DNA of 64,000 bases from IMG/VR virus record IMGVR_UViG_3300027779_002770, positions 18,660-82,659 of that record; one strand, written 5' to 3'. Positions within the stretch are counted from its first letter, which is position 1. Each line of letters starts with the position of its first letter. The notes beneath the pieces are model-generated. The model had not been told where the DNA came from. It ran no database searches and saw only the letters and a program-made list of their open reading frames with translations. Positions 43,856 to 52,273 of the stretch are shown in pieces. The position numbers were made by a program, and so were the translations under genes. The stretch comes from a virus.

Positions 43856-44281
43856 ATGAGAAATAACAAAGGATTTACCCTTATTGAATTAATAATGGTT
43901 ACAATCATATTAGGTATTCTTGCTGCTGTCGCTATCCCTCGGTACATGACAACAGTTGCTAAAGCCGAATCGGCTGCAGAAAATGCAGTAATAGGTTCTA
44001 TATTGGCTGGTTTAGAAGTCTTTGCTACAGAACAATTGATGGATAATGGTCGAAGATCATGGCCTGATAATCCATTTGACGGTTTGGACACAAAGCCAAA
44101 TGGTTACACTACAGATGCAACTGATGCTAATGTTGACGGGGAGTGGACATTTAATACCACTTCACTAAAAATTACACATCAACGTCTTGATAATTCACGT
44201 GTTGGCTGGGTTTATGCTAAAGGCACACAAACAGGAGATGCTGCTAACGTGGGTACTCTCGGTGCTAGAGCAACTTTGTAG
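43856..44281 (+). CDS. Type IV pilin / type II pseudopilin
   Basis: 141 residues from ATG 43856 (AGGAG 7 nt upstream; 43850 is too close). NNKG|FTLIELIMVTIILGILAAVAIPRY is the classical class III signal with Glu5. The tail has DGLDTKPNGY and TTSLKITHQR. Needs a host prepilin peptidase and assembly ATPase, neither encoded in this window. Confidence 0.9.
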   Translation: MRNNKGFTLIELIMVTIILGILAAVAIPRYMTTVAKAESAAENAVIGSILAGLEVFATEQLMDNGRRSWPDNPFDGLDTKPNGYTTDATDANVDGEWTFNTTSLKITHQRLDNSRVGWVYAKGTQTGDAANVGTLGARATL

Positions 44282-44293
44282 AGGAGACTACTT

Positions 44294-44731
44294 ATGAATA
44301 ACTCTGCTGGATTCACTTTAGCGGAATTAGTCGTAACTATCGTATTGGTGGGGATACTTGCAGCAGCAGCTATCCCCACTTTTAATAATGTGATGGTATC
44401 AACTCAACTCCAAATAAACAAATCAAATATGGAAAGTATAAAGAATGCCTTTATGCGGTATTATTTTGTAACTCAAAATGATCCTCCACCAATACCAGAA
44501 AACCATTTGCTAGATTCAGAATACAAAGATTTAGTTTTACCTGACGGTAGAACACCCGATAATTTATTTAATGGTAAAGCTGGTTTACCTTATAATAGCA
44601 ATGGAGACCCTTATAGTTATTACCTAGAGAACGACACAAATTCCACAGGATTTGTAACACGGACAATAATAATAAAAGATATGAATACAGATAGCCCGTC
44701 ATACGAGGAATATGTAATCGGAGGGATTTAA
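44294..44731 (+). CDS. Type IV pilin / pseudopilin
   Basis: 145 residues. NNSAG|FTLAELVVTIVLVGILAAAAIPTF is a prepilin signal with Glu5. GAGGAGAC precedes the ATG. The globular region has LLDSEYKDLVLPDGRTPDNLF and ends EEYVIGGI. It abuts the next pilin gene. Confidence 0.9.
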   Translation: MNNSAGFTLAELVVTIVLVGILAAAAIPTFNNVMVSTQLQINKSNMESIKNAFMRYYFVTQNDPPPIPENHLLDSEYKDLVLPDGRTPDNLFNGKAGLPYNSNGDPYSYYLENDTNSTGFVTRTIIIKDMNTDSPSYEEYVIGGI

Positions 44732-45126
44732 TGAACAGAGGATATACGCTGATCGAAATGGTCGTAGTTATTCTCATAATTGGTATTATGAGTGCAGTAG
44801 CAGTACCGAGATACCAAAGAATAATTGAATTAAAAGAATTAGAAGCTGAAACAGAATTTGTACATCAGATGTGGAAAGAATTAGAATTATATGCTGAAGA
44901 ACGATTTGTAGCAACAGGCACAGAGAGCTGGCCGGTAAATCCACTTTCTGTTTTAGGTCGCACAAGAGGTGTCATCGTTACTATGGACTTGGGAATACCC
45001 GATGAAGATAATGAATGGCAATTTGATGGAACTGACTTATTTCATAGGAGAAGGAACAATGAGACTTGGTATTTCAATTACACCCCTAGTAATTTTCATT
45101 TGTCTGAACTTCCAGTTAAGTTTTAG
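44731..45126 (+). CDS. Type IV pilin / pseudopilin
   Basis: 131 residues. MNRG|YTLIEMVVVILIIGIMSAVAVPRY gives a very short leader and Glu5. GGAGGG precedes the ATG, which overlaps the stop of the previous pilin gene. The globular part includes WKELELYAEERF and WQFDGTDLFHRRRNN. Confidence 0.9.
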   Translation: MNRGYTLIEMVVVILIIGIMSAVAVPRYQRIIELKELEAETEFVHQMWKELELYAEERFVATGTESWPVNPLSVLGRTRGVIVTMDLGIPDEDNEWQFDGTDLFHRRRNNETWYFNYTPSNFHLSELPVKF

Positions 45127-45442
45127 TCAAGATGAAGTTGACTTGGATTTTGATGCCATGTGGGATAATACTATATGGAACGAAATCGAAGATATAGCAG
45201 ATGAAGAAATACAAGAGGTAGATAACATAACAGCAACAGCTGGTGTTCGTGGAGCTGAAGCAGAAGATGAAGCGTTAGCACTATTGTATTATAGACGAAG
45301 TATGAAAGGACTATCCAAATTAGATTTACAAAAAGCATTAGGTAAGTTAATCATCAAGCGACAAAAGATGTCCGATGATAGCAATACAAAAAAGATAGAT
45401 GGTTATATTTTACAATTAAAAATAAAAATAAAGAAAGTATGA
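45059..45442 (+). CDS. Secreted acidic protein, 127 aa
   Basis: ATG 45059 follows AGGAGAAGG and starts a signal peptide (RLGISITPLVIFICLNFQLSFS). The gene overlaps the end of the last pilin gene in another frame. The mature part is acidic then basic (AEDEALALLYYRRSMKGLSK). Possible pilus-accessory protein by context. Confidence 0.6.
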   Translation: MRLGISITPLVIFICLNFQLSFSQDEVDLDFDAMWDNTIWNEIEDIADEEIQEVDNITATAGVRGAEAEDEALALLYYRRSMKGLSKLDLQKALGKLIIKRQKMSDDSNTKKIDGYILQLKIKIKKV

Positions 45443-45882
45443 AAATTAATGAAGTTATAGAAGTTGGAATTGGTACATTAATCATTGTAATATTAAGCTC
45501 AGTATTAAACAAACATTTGAACACTGAAGCTGACAATAAGCCTGAAAATATAGAAGCTGCTTTTGATGATTATCCGTTAGTAGCATGGCCATCTACTCAA
45601 AAAAAATGGAATGGCGAAGAGGGTGATGTTATAAAAATTAAATATAGGGCTCAACATGAGAAGACGTTCATACAGGTACTAGATATTAATGGAAATGTCG
45701 TTCATAAGCAACCATACACTAGAAACCCATGGGAAGATGGCAGATACAGAGATTTTACATATCACTGGATGTTATATTATACAGAAGACTATGGACCTGA
45801 CATTCCACCGGGAGATTATCAAATACAGGTGTGTCACACCAATTCACTCAATGTTGATATGGTTCTGGATATATCAATTTAA
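45439..45882 (+). CDS. Membrane-anchored protein with FlgD-like Ig domain
   Basis: 147 residues. The N-terminal IEVGIGTLIIVILSSVL is one membrane segment. The C-terminal part (KTFIQVLDINGNVVHKQPYTRN ... IPPGDYQIQVCH) has the pattern of FlgD-type immunoglobulin-like domains common in FCB-group bacteria. It ends the pilin block and is followed by a terminator. Confidence 0.65.
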   Translation: MKINEVIEVGIGTLIIVILSSVLNKHLNTEADNKPENIEAAFDDYPLVAWPSTQKKWNGEEGDVIKIKYRAQHEKTFIQVLDINGNVVHKQPYTRNPWEDGRYRDFTYHWMLYYTEDYGPDIPPGDYQIQVCHTNSLNVDMVLDISI

Positions 45883-45892
45883 TCTTACAGAA

Positions 45893-45925
45893 ATGGGCCG
45901 CATTACACGGCCCATATCCTTTTTA
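45893..45925 (+). terminator. Rho-independent terminator
   Basis: ATGGGCCG (45893-45900) pairs with CGGCCCAT (45908-45915) across a 7-nt loop, followed by ATCCTTTTT. It closes the pilin block and stands between it and the convergent minus-strand gene. Confidence 0.7.
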
Positions 45926-45946
45926 AACAGTTATACTGTTATTCCT

Positions 45947-46168
45947 TTATTTGCGGAACAATCCAACTAATACTAACATAGCAACTAAGCCAGCAAATCC
46001 GGAGGATCCGAATTTACTTATAATATTTGTTAGATTTCCAATAACATTTACACCGAAGATACCATTGCCGAAGAGGACTTCTGACATAGCACCAACCGCC
46101 ACAAAGGACATTAGTAGATGAACAAAGTCATCTATCCAATCCTTGACCATTGTGATAGTTTCTCTCAT
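45947..46168 (-). CDS. Small two-helix membrane protein, 73 aa
   Basis: The only well-supported minus-strand gene here. ATG at 46168 has AAAGGAG upstream. Two hydrophobic segments are seen: LLMSFVAVGAMSEVLFG and GFAGLVAMLVLVGLF, with a short basic end. Holins share this topology, but the strand and neighbours give no further support. Confidence 0.65.
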   Translation of the reverse strand: MRETITMVKDWIDDFVHLLMSFVAVGAMSEVLFGNGIFGVNVIGNLTNIISKFGSSGFAGLVAMLVLVGLFRK

Positions 46169-46197
46169 GATGTTATTCTCCTTTTGTTCCAAAGAAA

Positions 46198-46220
46198 AAG
46201 AGGACTAACATAGCCCTCTT
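46198..46220 (-). terminator. Possible minus-strand terminator or attenuator
   Basis: On the minus strand AAGAGG pairs with CCTCTT, followed by TTTCTTT, directly before the Shine-Dalgarno of the minus-strand gene. It could end read-through transcripts or attenuate that gene. Confidence 0.35.
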
Positions 46221-46291
46221 ATGTTATCAATAAATAGTGTTATATATGTAAAAAAGTCTCCTGGACATTATCTTTTGCAATTAGGTTTAGA

Positions 46292-46301
46292 TATATATTA
46301 A
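46292..46301 (+). promoter_or_regulatory. Late-type motif TATATATTAA abutting a start codon
   Basis: The motif ends 2 nt before the ATG at 46303. If it is a promoter, transcription would begin inside the predicted gene, so either the gene starts later or this copy is not a promoter. Confidence 0.35.
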
Positions 46302-46302
46302 T

Positions 46303-46575
46303 ATGAAACATCACGATAATACTGAATTATTTTTAATTGATGGAAAACAATTAAATTTATCAATATGGTCAATTGAGCAGATGATGGACTTGTTCCAAGA
46401 AAACGAGAATATGCTTATTAAGCTTGGAAGATTAAGAGAATGCTTGATCAATAAAACTAGTTATACTGAGTTGCTTAATATACTAGGCATACCGCAAGCA
46501 CCATCTGCAAATGACGTATCTTGGACAGAATTCTTAAATGATTTTGGAATCAGCCCAGCAGAAAAGAATACATAA
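46303..46575 (+). CDS. Small unknown protein, 90 aa
   Basis: Mostly helical (IEQMMDLFQENENMLIKLGRLRECL). No ribosome-binding site before ATG 46303; an internal ATG at 46381 is possible. No family recognised. Confidence 0.45.
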   Translation: MKHHDNTELFLIDGKQLNLSIWSIEQMMDLFQENENMLIKLGRLRECLINKTSYTELLNILGIPQAPSANDVSWTEFLNDFGISPAEKNT

Positions 46576-46581
46576 GTGAAA

Positions 46582-46627
46582 AAAGGCAAAAAAAAGCCTT
46601 TACTTTGTCGCGGATTATGCGTAGATT
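46582..46627 (+). promoter_or_regulatory. Hairpin plus promoter of the TTTAC-17-TAGATT family (copy 5)
   Basis: AAAGGC (46582-46587) pairs with GCCTTT (46596-46601), and the 3' arm runs into TTTACT (46599-46604). TAGATT is at 46622-46627, 17-bp spacer. A terminator for the upstream gene thus overlaps the promoter of the next. Confidence 0.7.
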
Positions 46628-46652
46628 GTAACTCAATAAACAAGAGGTTACA

Positions 46653-46997
46653 ATGAAAGCAGGATTAGACTATAGAACAATTGGAAGAAATGCAAAGGGA
46701 GAGCTGGAGTTTTTTTCTTCAAAACCAAAATTATCAATCACACCTAAAAGGGCTAATGGTAAGGGCTTGACCAGAGACGAAAAAGAGTACTCTTGGAATT
46801 GGTACCAAAACAATGCCAATCGCGTAAATGTTACAGATGCATTCATCAGGGCATTAAGAGAATTTTCAGGTAGAAAGGATGGCAAATCTACAGACTTGAA
46901 GATATTAAAGAGTTATTTTAGTTATGGTAATAATGAACAATCACGAGATGCATACATGAATCTTACATCATTAAGCTTGCTAGCTAATGCAAAATAA
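46653..46997 (+). CDS. Unknown protein, 114 aa
   Basis: AGAGGTTACA precedes the ATG, the same leader as the DNA ligase gene at 60351. The protein is basic with KRANGKGLTRDEKEYSWNWYQNN. No family recognised. Confidence 0.6.
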   Translation: MKAGLDYRTIGRNAKGELEFFSSKPKLSITPKRANGKGLTRDEKEYSWNWYQNNANRVNVTDAFIRALREFSGRKDGKSTDLKILKSYFSYGNNEQSRDAYMNLTSLSLLANAK

Positions 46998-47235
46998 AAT
47001 GAATTTAGCTGACTTACTTATGGAAAAATTCAATGGCACATTGATAGATGAGTACGGTATAGAACATTATAAGCTAAAAGGAAAGAAGCATGATATACAG
47101 AGGAATGACAGAAGAGACTGGTCATGCTCCTGTCCAGCATTCAGATGGCAAAAGAAATCTAAGAAATTAGGTTGTAAACATGTAAAAGAAGCAAAAATGA
47201 TGAGGTTCAATTGGCTAAGTACGCACCAGTATTAA
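46987..47235 (+). CDS. SWIM-type zinc-finger protein, 82 aa
   Basis: WSCSCPAFRWQKKSKKLGCKHVKEAKMM fits the CxC...CxH SWIM zinc finger. It overlaps both neighbours. SWIM proteins bind DNA or protein partners; the partner here is unknown. Confidence 0.75.
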   Translation: MQNKMNLADLLMEKFNGTLIDEYGIEHYKLKGKKHDIQRNDRRDWSCSCPAFRWQKKSKKLGCKHVKEAKMMRFNWLSTHQY

Positions 47236-47711
47236 AAAAAGATCACAAGAACTTTAAGCTCGACAGGAAATGGCAGCAGTTGAGTCATATCTTAGATGAT
47301 GCAGCCTATTGGCCAGAGGGGTTAAGCGTAACATCGCTACGCCCTACTCGTGATGCACACACAACTAGTTATAAAAAATTTGTTATCGCTATGATGGTAG
47401 CAATTAAAAATGGCAGAAAAATTACTCCAAAAATGTCATCAGCGATTGATGGTATTATTAAGAGATACGTTAACAGTAAAGCACCAAATCCTGAACGTGA
47501 AGAAAGAATTGAAAAAATAATAAAAAAGTTAGATGCAGTAAGAAGGGAAATGTTTGAGGCAAGATATAAAGACCAATATCATAATTTCCTCTCAGGTCTT
47601 GCAACTTCAGCAATGAAGTTTGGTCAATTAACAAACAATCAAAAAATAGCCGTCAACAGACTTTATAAGAAGGCACGAAAGAAAAATGAAAAAGAACACA
47701 GTTATATTTGA
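47211..47711 (+). CDS. Unknown basic protein, 166 aa
   Basis: Likely TTG start at 47211 with GAGG nearby. Basic and helical (RIEKIIKKLDAVRREMFEARYKDQ). It overlaps the SWIM gene and the phosphatase gene. Confidence 0.55.
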   Translation: MAKYAPVLKKDHKNFKLDRKWQQLSHILDDAAYWPEGLSVTSLRPTRDAHTTSYKKFVIAMMVAIKNGRKITPKMSSAIDGIIKRYVNSKAPNPEREERIEKIIKKLDAVRREMFEARYKDQYHNFLSGLATSAMKFGQLTNNQKIAVNRLYKKARKKNEKEHSYI

Positions 47712-48189
47712 CTTAGATGGAACACTTGCTACTATTGAAGCTAGGAGAGCTAAATCCTTAACCAATGATAAAATGGATTGGGATGTATTTTTTAATGCTG
47801 AGAATATTCAACTTGACTTACCTAACAAACCAGTTATTAAGATGGCTCAATTGCTTAAACAAGATGGGTTTGAAATCGTTATCTTCTCCGGAAGAAATGA
47901 TAGAAGTTTCTTTGCTACTAAAGATTGGTTGAAGGTCAACAAAGTTCCATTTGATTTGTTAGTTATGAGACCTGATAAATTTCAATCAAATTCATGGCCT
48001 GTTGCTGATGGAAATCCAGCTACTAAAGAAATGAGGTTTATGCCTGATGAGCTTCTCAAAAAAGAAATGTTAGATACTTTTGTAAATATAGATGAAGTTT
48101 TTCTTGTGGTTGATGATAGAGATAAGGTTGTCAAGATGTGGAGAGATCTAGGATTAAATACTTTTCAGGTCAATTTTGGGAATTTTTAA
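47686..48189 (+). CDS. HAD-type polynucleotide 3'-phosphatase-like protein
   Basis: 167 residues. VIFDLDGTLATIEARR is the HAD nucleophile motif, EIVIFSGRNDRSFFATKDWL the second motif and FLVVDDRDKVVKMWRDLGLNTFQV the third. The order and spacing match the 3'-phosphatase domain of T4 polynucleotide kinase. No kinase P-loop is present. Likely repairs 3'-phosphate RNA or DNA ends. Confidence 0.8.
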   Translation: MKKNTVIFDLDGTLATIEARRAKSLTNDKMDWDVFFNAENIQLDLPNKPVIKMAQLLKQDGFEIVIFSGRNDRSFFATKDWLKVNKVPFDLLVMRPDKFQSNSWPVADGNPATKEMRFMPDELLKKEMLDTFVNIDEVFLVVDDRDKVVKMWRDLGLNTFQVNFGNF

Positions 48190-48190
48190 A

Positions 48191-48400
48191 ATGTCCAAAG
48201 TAAATATAAAATTATTAAATATTTCAGAAGAACAATATAATCACTATTATCAAAAGTGGTTGTATACCTTTGGAGGTGCACCGGATATTGTTTCATTAGA
48301 AAATTATATTAAAGCTTATAATGATGAGTTAGATGGCGATGTAGATATTTATTCCTCTTCTGTATGTCCGTGTATAATATGTGTAAATATTAATGAGTAA
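48191..48400 (+). CDS. Small unknown protein, 69 aa
   Basis: ATG 48191 lies 1 nt after the previous stop. N-terminal KLLNISEEQYNHYYQKW and a C-terminal CPCIIC run of cysteines. No family recognised. Confidence 0.45.
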   Translation: MSKVNIKLLNISEEQYNHYYQKWLYTFGGAPDIVSLENYIKAYNDELDGDVDIYSSSVCPCIICVNINE

Positions 48401-48542
48401 GAAACCAAAAATTAAAAAAGAAAAATCAAAACCAAAAAGTAAGTATTCTGATGCCGGTAAGGGCGACAAAAGCAGAGTAGATAACCTTAGCAAGTACGCT
48501 GAGAATTGGGAAAAGATTTTTGGAAAAAAGGATGACAAATGA
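48393..48542 (+). CDS. Small basic protein, 49 aa
   Basis: Lysine-rich N-terminus then DNLSKYAENWEKIFGKK. Overlaps the genes on both sides, which supports it. Confidence 0.5.
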   Translation: MSKKPKIKKEKSKPKSKYSDAGKGDKSRVDNLSKYAENWEKIFGKKDDK

Positions 48543-48724
48543 AAGACAAATGTGTAAGTTGTAATGTTGAAACTAAATATAGTAAACACGATCATATAGA
48601 TTATAGGCTTGGGTATGTTAGTGGTGCCGGCCAGCTATGTTTGGAATGTTATGATAAAATTTATATAAGAAAGGAAACTAGTTATGCAAAAAATCATAAA
48701 AGCAGTCTTAGACGATCTAGCTGA
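48539..48724 (+). CDS. Small zinc-ribbon protein, 61 aa
   Basis: CVSCNVE and CLECYD supply two Cys pairs. The start is an ATGA overlap. Unknown role. Confidence 0.55.
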   Translation: MKDKCVSCNVETKYSKHDHIDYRLGYVSGAGQLCLECYDKIYIRKETSYAKNHKSSLRRSS

Positions 48725-48980
48725 AGGGCAAATCAATCTTGGCTCTAATGCTGCAAGAAAAACAATAGCAGATCTTATAACAGTAGCATTAAAAACTAGA
48801 GGGATCTATACCGCCGTAGGTAAAAAAGAAGATCAAAAGGCAATTGATTCTTGGGTATGTGAAATTTGTGGCAAAAATACATGGGATGTTGATTGTGATT
48901 ACATTGGATCAGGAACAAATCACTTAGGTTGCGAACTCAGTGATGACGCGTCACAGTTGCTAAACCTTGTAAAAAAGTAA
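48684..48980 (+). CDS. Unknown protein with Cys motif, 98 aa
   Basis: N-terminal helix (KIIKAVLDDLAEG) and CEICGKNTWDVDCD. AAAGGAAAC precedes the ATG. No family recognised. Confidence 0.55.
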   Translation: MQKIIKAVLDDLAEGQINLGSNAARKTIADLITVALKTRGIYTAVGKKEDQKAIDSWVCEICGKNTWDVDCDYIGSGTNHLGCELSDDASQLLNLVKK

Positions 48981-48982
48981 AA

Positions 48983-49028
48983 AAAGGCAAAAAAAAGCCT
49001 TTACTTTGTCGCGGATTATGCCTAGATT
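48983..49028 (+). promoter_or_regulatory. Hairpin plus promoter of the TTTAC-17-TAGATT family (copy 6)
   Basis: AAAGGC (48983-48988) pairs with GCCTTT (48997-49002). TTTACT (49000-49005), 17-bp spacer, TAGATT (49023-49028). Nearly identical to copy 5. Confidence 0.7.
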
Positions 49029-49059
49029 AGAGTATCAATTACAAGAGGTTACACATCAA

Positions 49060-51090
49060 ATGACAAAAATAAATCAAAACTCAAACTACTGGACTGGAAA
49101 TCTTACTGGATCTTTAGACATGTGGTGGAGGGAAGATGCAGAAGAAACACAAAAAGGACGTGATGTTGTTGCGCTAGCTTCCTATCGTGCTGCAATCGCA
49201 AATTATGTAAATATCGTTACAGGTCGTACAGACATTCCAGTTACTTATAATTCAGCTGATGAATCATTTACTGATGGTAAAAAAGTTTACCTTTCAGGTA
49301 ACATGAATGAAAAGAATTTTGATCCTAATGTTGGACTTGCTCTTCATGAAGGCAGTCACATTGTTCATAGTGATTTTGATCTTATTAAAGATCTTTGGAG
49401 ATATGTTACAGAGAAATACAGTCTCACCACTAATGATTATAAAGAATCATCTGCCGCAGAACAAACAACTAAGCGCATTAAAAATTTACTTAACTACGTT
49501 GAAGATCGTCGTATTGATTACTTGACTTTTAAGTCAGCTCCTGGGTATAAAAATTATTATCACGCAATGTATAATAAATATTTTAATTTTAGTGTTATTG
49601 ATAAGGCACTCAAATCAAATACACATCGTGAAGCCGATTGGGACAGCTATATGTTTCGTATCATGAACTTTACAAATGAGAACACTGATCTTGATGCACT
49701 CCCAGGTTTAAGAGAAATTTATCGTACAATTGGTTTTCAAAATATTTCTAGACTTAGAACAACTAACGATGCACTTGATGTTGCCTTTGAAGTTTATGAT
49801 CTTATTCTTAAACATGCTGATATTGATGCTATCAAGGACAATGATGAAGAAGCAGGAGATAATGGTGAAGGCGCTGAGGGGAACGAAGACGACGAATCTT
49901 CAGAAGGCACAGGTAGTGGTTCAGGAGAATCTGGTGATGCAGATCCTAATCAGGAAGCTGCACCTAGCTCTGATGATTCAGGTGAAGGCACAACAATTGA
50001 TTTACCTGAATTAACACCTAATCAAGAAAGGTCACTTGAAAGTGCTATTAAGAAACAAGAAGAATTACAAAATGGCAAATCTAAAAAAGTTAAATTGACA
50101 AAAGCTGAAAAGGGATCTGTAAAATCTGTTGAAGATTCAGGCGCTTATCAGGTTGAAGTTGGCACAGGTTCACATTCAACTCAAAAAACACATGTTGTTA
50201 TTTATCCTAGACTTACTGATTCAATGGTTAAATCATGTCAATCTTGGGAAAATAGAGAGCTGTATCCTTTCATGAGAACAAACAGCTATCATGGAGATAC
50301 TACAGCGGAGGCAATCAATAGAGGCCTTCTTCTTGGTAAGATTCTTGGTAAAAAACTTAAAGTTCGTAATGAGGAAAGAGTTACAAAGTGGTCACGCCAA
50401 GAGTCAGGAAGACTTGATAAAAGAATTATTGCAGAGCTAGGTTTTAATAATGATCGTGTGTTTAAAACACAATTGATAGAAAAATATAATGATGCATTTA
50501 TCCATATTTCAATAGATGCTTCTGGCTCAATGAGTGGTGAAAACTTTAATAATGCTCTTAAATCAACGGCTGCTATTTGTCAGGCTGCTTCAATGGCTGG
50601 AAACATACATGTTCAAGTTACATTGAGAACCACACTAACAAATAAAGGAATTGGCAGACCATTAATGGCCATTCTTTATGATTCAAAAGTTAATAAGATC
50701 GTTCACATTAAGAAATTTTGGAAGTACTTAACAGCATCAGGAACTACACCTGAAGGATTATGTTTCGAGGCTATTTCAAATCAAATCATTACTGATTCAG
50801 CTGGTCGTGATGCATTCTTTTTAAATTACTCTGACGGCATGCCATACTTCAGTGGTAAAGATTTTTACTACTCAGGTCATACAGCTGTTAAGCACACAAG
50901 AAGAGAGATCGAAAAATTTCGTAACGTTGGAATTGAAGTACTATCATTTTATGTTACTGATGGTTGGACTAGAGACGGTGCAATGTTAGATTTCAAAAAA
51001 ATGTATGGCAAAGATGCAACAACTATCGATCCCACAAAAATGGTTGCATTAGCAAAAGAATTAAATAAAAAATTCCTTCAAAAGTCATAA
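49060..51090 (+). CDS. VWA/metallopeptidase-like protein (CobT-like partner of CobS)
   Basis: 676 residues from ATG 49060. The N-terminal half has LALHEGSHIVHSDF (HExxH, residues 96-100), like the putative metallopeptidase domain of VWA-associated families. A long acidic linker (about 265-335) is followed by a VWA domain whose MIDAS reads IDASGSMSG (about residue 486). MoxR-type ATPases work with such VWA proteins, and one is encoded at 55295. The two share almost the same 5' leader. Cobaltochelatase CobS/CobT is the nearest analogy, but the actual substrate is unknown. Confidence 0.75.
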   Translation: MTKINQNSNYWTGNLTGSLDMWWREDAEETQKGRDVVALASYRAAIANYVNIVTGRTDIPVTYNSADESFTDGKKVYLSGNMNEKNFDPNVGLALHEGSHIVHSDFDLIKDLWRYVTEKYSLTTNDYKESSAAEQTTKRIKNLLNYVEDRRIDYLTFKSAPGYKNYYHAMYNKYFNFSVIDKALKSNTHREADWDSYMFRIMNFTNENTDLDALPGLREIYRTIGFQNISRLRTTNDALDVAFEVYDLILKHADIDAIKDNDEEAGDNGEGAEGNEDDESSEGTGSGSGESGDADPNQEAAPSSDDSGEGTTIDLPELTPNQERSLESAIKKQEELQNGKSKKVKLTKAEKGSVKSVEDSGAYQVEVGTGSHSTQKTHVVIYPRLTDSMVKSCQSWENRELYPFMRTNSYHGDTTAEAINRGLLLGKILGKKLKVRNEERVTKWSRQESGRLDKRIIAELGFNNDRVFKTQLIEKYNDAFIHISIDASGSMSGENFNNALKSTAAICQAASMAGNIHVQVTLRTTLTNKGIGRPLMAILYDSKVNKIVHIKKFWKYLTASGTTPEGLCFEAISNQIITDSAGRDAFFLNYSDGMPYFSGKDFYYSGHTAVKHTRREIEKFRNVGIEVLSFYVTDGWTRDGAMLDFKKMYGKDATTIDPTKMVALAKELNKKFLQKS

Positions 51091-51120
51091 TGAAATATTT
51101 ATTAAAAATAGGAATTTCAT

Positions 51121-51402
51121 ATGAACACGAAAGACAAGCAAGATCTAGAATTGGTGCACTACAGGCTAGATGAGATGGATAAGAAGATTGATGAGCTAAA
51201 GTACACAATGAGAGATGATCACAAGAAGGTGGCTGAAAGCTTGAGTTTTATAAAAGAAAATTTATTTAATCCGAATGAAGGATTATGGGCAGAAACTAAA
51301 CAAAACACGCTATTCAGAGACAATACAACAAAGTGGCGAAGTGTCATTGGAGTTGGTTTTATTGGATTAATGATAGATAAAGTATGGAATATGTTTAATT
51401 AA
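51121..51402 (+). CDS. Coiled-coil protein with C-terminal membrane helix, 93 aa
   Basis: Charged coiled coil (VHYRLDEMDKKIDELKYTMRDDHKKVAESL) followed by one membrane helix (VIGVGFIGLMIDKVW). The layout resembles XhlA-type lysis accessory proteins, but no lysis gene is adjacent. Confidence 0.55.
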   Translation: MNTKDKQDLELVHYRLDEMDKKIDELKYTMRDDHKKVAESLSFIKENLFNPNEGLWAETKQNTLFRDNTTKWRSVIGVGFIGLMIDKVWNMFN

Positions 51403-51426
51403 TTAAAAAAGCAAAGGTTATTAAGT

Positions 51427-52014
51427 ATGCAAGACAAGAACACATTGGCAGCAAATAGTAATGAGAACAATAATGTTGTATTATCGGATGACAGCAAACA
51501 ACATCCTAATTTTAAAAATACAAGGCATCATATAAGTTGGCCTAGCTGGGAAGAAGATGTTGCTGAGTTAACAACACAGCTAAACTTCCATGGAAATCCG
51601 CTAGATAGAGATTACCAATTTGTTTATGGCATCCCAAGAGGCGGTCTAACACTCGCGACACAACTTTCACATAGACTCGGAATTCCACTAGTTTCAGATG
51701 CTCCTGGCTATTGGATGCTAGACTGGTATCACTGGCGTATGAAACAAGGTATAGAGCTTAAAAGCAATTGTAAAAATATCTTAATAGCAGATGCAATATG
51801 TGATACAGGAGCTACAATAGATTATGTAGTTAAAGATTTCATGAATGCGATAAGACAAACAAAAGATCCTGATCAGTGGAGCATAACATTTTGTGCTGTT
51901 GACGTAGATCCTTCTGTTATTGATAAAGTCGACTACTACGTAAATATAAAGAACCCAAAACAGTGGTATGTATATCCCTGGGAGATTGGTTCACAAGAAT
52001 TATTAAGTTTATAA
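51427..52014 (+). CDS. Phosphoribosyltransferase
   Basis: 195 residues of the type I PRTase fold. ILIADAICDTGATIDYV is the PRPP-binding loop, and YGIPRGGLTLATQLSHRL the pyrophosphate loop region. Likely salvage of a base or nucleotide. An AAAGG site precedes the ATG. Confidence 0.8.
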   Translation: MQDKNTLAANSNENNNVVLSDDSKQHPNFKNTRHHISWPSWEEDVAELTTQLNFHGNPLDRDYQFVYGIPRGGLTLATQLSHRLGIPLVSDAPGYWMLDWYHWRMKQGIELKSNCKNILIADAICDTGATIDYVVKDFMNAIRQTKDPDQWSITFCAVDVDPSVIDKVDYYVNIKNPKQWYVYPWEIGSQELLSL

Positions 52015-52026
52015 TGGAGAAGTATA

Positions 52027-52272
52027 ATGAGTATAGATAAATTCATGAAAGCAATCGAAGATGTAACATCTTTTATTGGTGCTAATAATGATGGTGACCA
52101 TTGGGGAACTATAACGTGGCATGATTCTGGGTGGGATAGAAAATGGAATGAAATAGGTACTGTGATCTCTCCCGATCACATTCAAAAAAGATCAGGTAGC
52201 GAGCGTAGAGATGAGATAAAAAAAGTACCAAAAAACGTTAAAGCAAAAAGAAAATCAATACGAAGAAAATAA
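52027..52272 (+). CDS. Small unknown protein, 81 aa
   Basis: GGAGAAG precedes the ATG. Tryptophan-rich middle (DHWGTITWHDSGWDRKWNE) and a strongly basic C-terminus. No family recognised. Confidence 0.5.
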   Translation: MSIDKFMKAIEDVTSFIGANNDGDHWGTITWHDSGWDRKWNEIGTVISPDHIQKRSGSERRDEIKKVPKNVKAKRKSIRRK

Positions 52273-52273
52273 T

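Noticed and set aside
48041-48070. Hammerhead-ribozyme-like CTGATGA...GAAA
   Set aside because: It lies inside the polynucleotide phosphatase coding sequence and lacks stems I and III.
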